A stretch of 7,943 bases of DNA. Origin: Marinilabiliaceae bacterium. GTDB lineage: Bacteria; Bacteroidota; Bacteroidia; Bacteroidales; Marinilabiliaceae. A program made the position numbers and the translations under genes. This document shows positions 6,971 through 7,943 of this stretch, piece by piece. The notes under the pieces were generated by a model. That model had not been told where the DNA came from. It did not search any database and saw only the letters and a list, made by a program, of their open reading frames with translations. Position 1 is the first letter of the stretch. Each line of letters begins with the position of its first letter. The stretch covers positions 1-7,943 of the forward strand of contig JALVBA010000211.1 in NCBI GenBank assembly GCA_027010905.1. The letters are read 5' to 3'.

Positions 6971-7396
6971 ATGACAATAGACGAAATAGAGGAAGAGATA
7001 ATTGAAGAGTTCTCAGTTTTTGATGAGTGGATGGACAAATACACCTACCTGATTGAATTGGGCAATGACCTTGAGGGTTTTGATGAGAAGCATCGTGTTG
7101 AGCAGAATCTGATAGAGGGGTGTCAGTCGAAAGTGTGGCTCAATGCTGAAGTTAATGATGGTAAGATTTTCTACACCGGCGATAGCGATGCTATTATTAC
7201 AAAGGGAATTGTTGCACTTCTTATCCGTGCTCTGTCAGGCCATACGCCTGATGAGATACTTAATACGGAACTGTTTTTTATTGATAAGGTTGGACTTAAA
7301 GAGCACTTGTCGCCCACTCGTTCAAACGGGTTGGTATCAATGATTAAACAGATGCACCTCTATGCCTTGGCTTTCAAAACAAAGATGAAGGGTTAA
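6971..7396 (+). CDS. sufE: SufE-family sulfur acceptor for Fe-S cluster assembly
   Basis: SufE accepts persulfide sulfur from the cysteine desulfurase SufS, stimulates it, and passes sulfur to the SufBCD scaffold in the cytoplasm. The 141 residues match the family's usual length. The sulfur-accepting residue is Cys51 in the motif GCQSKVWL (50-57), and the C-terminal SPTRSNGLVSM (114-124) is typical of the family. The ATG at 6971 fits; an overlapping ATG at 6966 hits a stop after two codons. It is followed 98 bp later by a SufT-like gene, which supports a role in Fe-S biogenesis. sufS, sufB, sufC and sufD are not in the window. Confidence 0.94.
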   Translation: MTIDEIEEEIIEEFSVFDEWMDKYTYLIELGNDLEGFDEKHRVEQNLIEGCQSKVWLNAEVNDGKIFYTGDSDAIITKGIVALLIRALSGHTPDEILNTELFFIDKVGLKEHLSPTRSNGLVSMIKQMHLYALAFKTKMKG

Positions 7397-7494
7397 TTGT
7401 TGAAATAGTAGAGTAGAGGTAAAATTATCAAATGTGGTTTGATGCGAATTTTTGCTCTGCAAAAAGTTTGACAAACGAAAAAACGAAGATTAAA

Positions 7495-7815
7495 ATGGCA
7501 GAAGATCTATTACAACTCGAAACAAAAATAATAGAAGCAATTAAAACTGTATATGACCCTGAGATACCTGTTAATGTGTATGATTTGGGGTTGATATATG
7601 AGATAAATGTGGATGAGGAGCGACACAAGGTGAGACTGGTGATGACCTTAACAGCACCTAACTGTCCGGTGGCAGATTCGCTTGTGCAGGAGGTGCACGA
7701 CAGTGTTGCTGCTATCAGTGGGGTGGAGGATGTTGAGGTAAACCTCACCTTCGACCCGCCATGGACTCGCGATATGCTCTCGGAGGAGGCTATGCTGGAG
7801 CTGGGACTGATGTAG
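7495..7815 (+). CDS. sufT: MIP18-family (DUF59) Fe-S assembly protein, SufT-like
   Basis: This small cytoplasmic protein of the MIP18/DUF59 family is implicated in maturing Fe-S proteins. Numbered from the chosen ATG, its 106 residues include DPEIPVNVYDLGLIYEI (21-37) and TAPNCPVAD (53-61) with the conserved Cys57. The C-terminal DPPWTRDMLSEEAMLELG (87-104) is typical of PaaD/SufT-type members. The frame is open back to an ATG at 7432, which would add 21 residues. I prefer the ATG at 7495 because the family signal begins there, the length is right, and an A-rich leader precedes it. A PaaD-like role in phenylacetate degradation is unlikely, since no paa genes are near and sufE is next door. 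It is probably co-transcribed with sufE. Confidence 0.9.
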   Translation: MAEDLLQLETKIIEAIKTVYDPEIPVNVYDLGLIYEINVDEERHKVRLVMTLTAPNCPVADSLVQEVHDSVAAISGVEDVEVNLTFDPPWTRDMLSEEAMLELGLM

Positions 7816-7861
7816 GTGTTGGGCAGACTCTGTATGGATAGTATAGATTGCTGAATAGAAG

Positions 7862-7892
7862 TTTGAATAGATATAGATGTTTCCTATCTTTG
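7862..7892 (+). promoter_or_regulatory. complete Bacteroidota promoter TTTG-19-TATCTTTG
   Basis: TTTG (7862-7865) is separated by exactly 19 bases from TATCTTTG (7885-7892), matching the primary-sigma consensus of this phylum at both boxes. The predicted start of transcription is near 7899, about 20 bases before an ATG at 7919. This is the best promoter in the window. Confidence 0.75.
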
Positions 7893-7918
7893 CTAAATAT
7901 CAAGATGGTTTTATTTTT

Positions 7919-7943
7919 ATGACTCAAAATTATCTAAAGAGTG
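7919..7943 (+). CDS. start of a gene cut off by the window edge
   Basis: An ATG at 7919 opens a frame reading MTQNYLKS up to the window end. It lies about 27 bases after the strong promoter box at 7885-7892, in an A/T-rich leader typical of starts in this genome. The only other nearby ATG, at 7905, reaches a stop after five codons. Eight residues are too few to name a product. Confidence 0.45.

Noticed and set aside
7432..7494. 21-residue N-terminal extension of the SufT-like protein
   Set aside because: The extension has no family signal, and the ATG at 7495 gives the usual length with an A-rich leader.
7428..7748. A leftward 106-codon open frame
   Set aside because: It is antisense to the SufT-like gene, is low-complexity (Ser/Thr-rich), and has no recognisable motif.

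Overview
The window looks like ordinary chromosomal core sequence from a member of the Bacteroidota, most likely the Bacteroidales. Three things point there. Several gene starts are preceded by the lineage's promoter -7 element (TAnnTTTG), including one with a perfect TTTG/19-bp/TATCTTTG arrangement at 7862-7892. Translation starts lack clear Shine-Dalgarno sequences and sit in A/T-rich leaders. The protein sequences, as I recall them, resemble Bacteroidales homologues. This assignment is inference; no rRNA or other marker gene is present.

Layout. Bases 1-437 hold no recognisable gene, but contain two inverted-repeat structures: a short CTTGAT/ATCAAG element at 68-102 and a long, almost continuous imperfect hairpin at 106-222. 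Three leftward genes follow, in transcription order from the right: a THUMP-domain RNA methyltransferase (3788-4948, TTG start), a FabK/nitronate-monooxygenase-type flavoprotein (2731-3684) and a complete RelA/SpoT-type (p)ppGpp synthetase/hydrolase (438-2663). The gaps of about 70-100 bp and the absence of internal promoters suggest one transcript. A divergent promoter region (about 4949-5087) contains one TAnnTTTG box per strand and a 7-bp inverted repeat over the leftward box. Three rightward genes follow: a CLC-family anion transporter or channel with C-terminal CBS domains (5088-6863), then after a strong hairpin sufE (6971-7396) and a SufT-like MIP18-family gene (7495-7815). A textbook promoter and the first eight codons of another gene end the window.

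Function. The leftward genes combine 23S-rRNA-type methylation, a possible fatty-acid or nitronate flavoenzyme and the stringent response. These are housekeeping functions, with no obvious shared pathway. sufE and the SufT-like gene both belong to Fe-S cluster assembly; the other SUF genes are not here. I see no mobile element, CRISPR array, phage gene, toxin-antitoxin or defence system, and no convincing new multi-gene system. The points most worth a second look are the structured non-coding left end, the CLC protein's replaced proton-pathway and anion-site residues, and the divergent promoter region.
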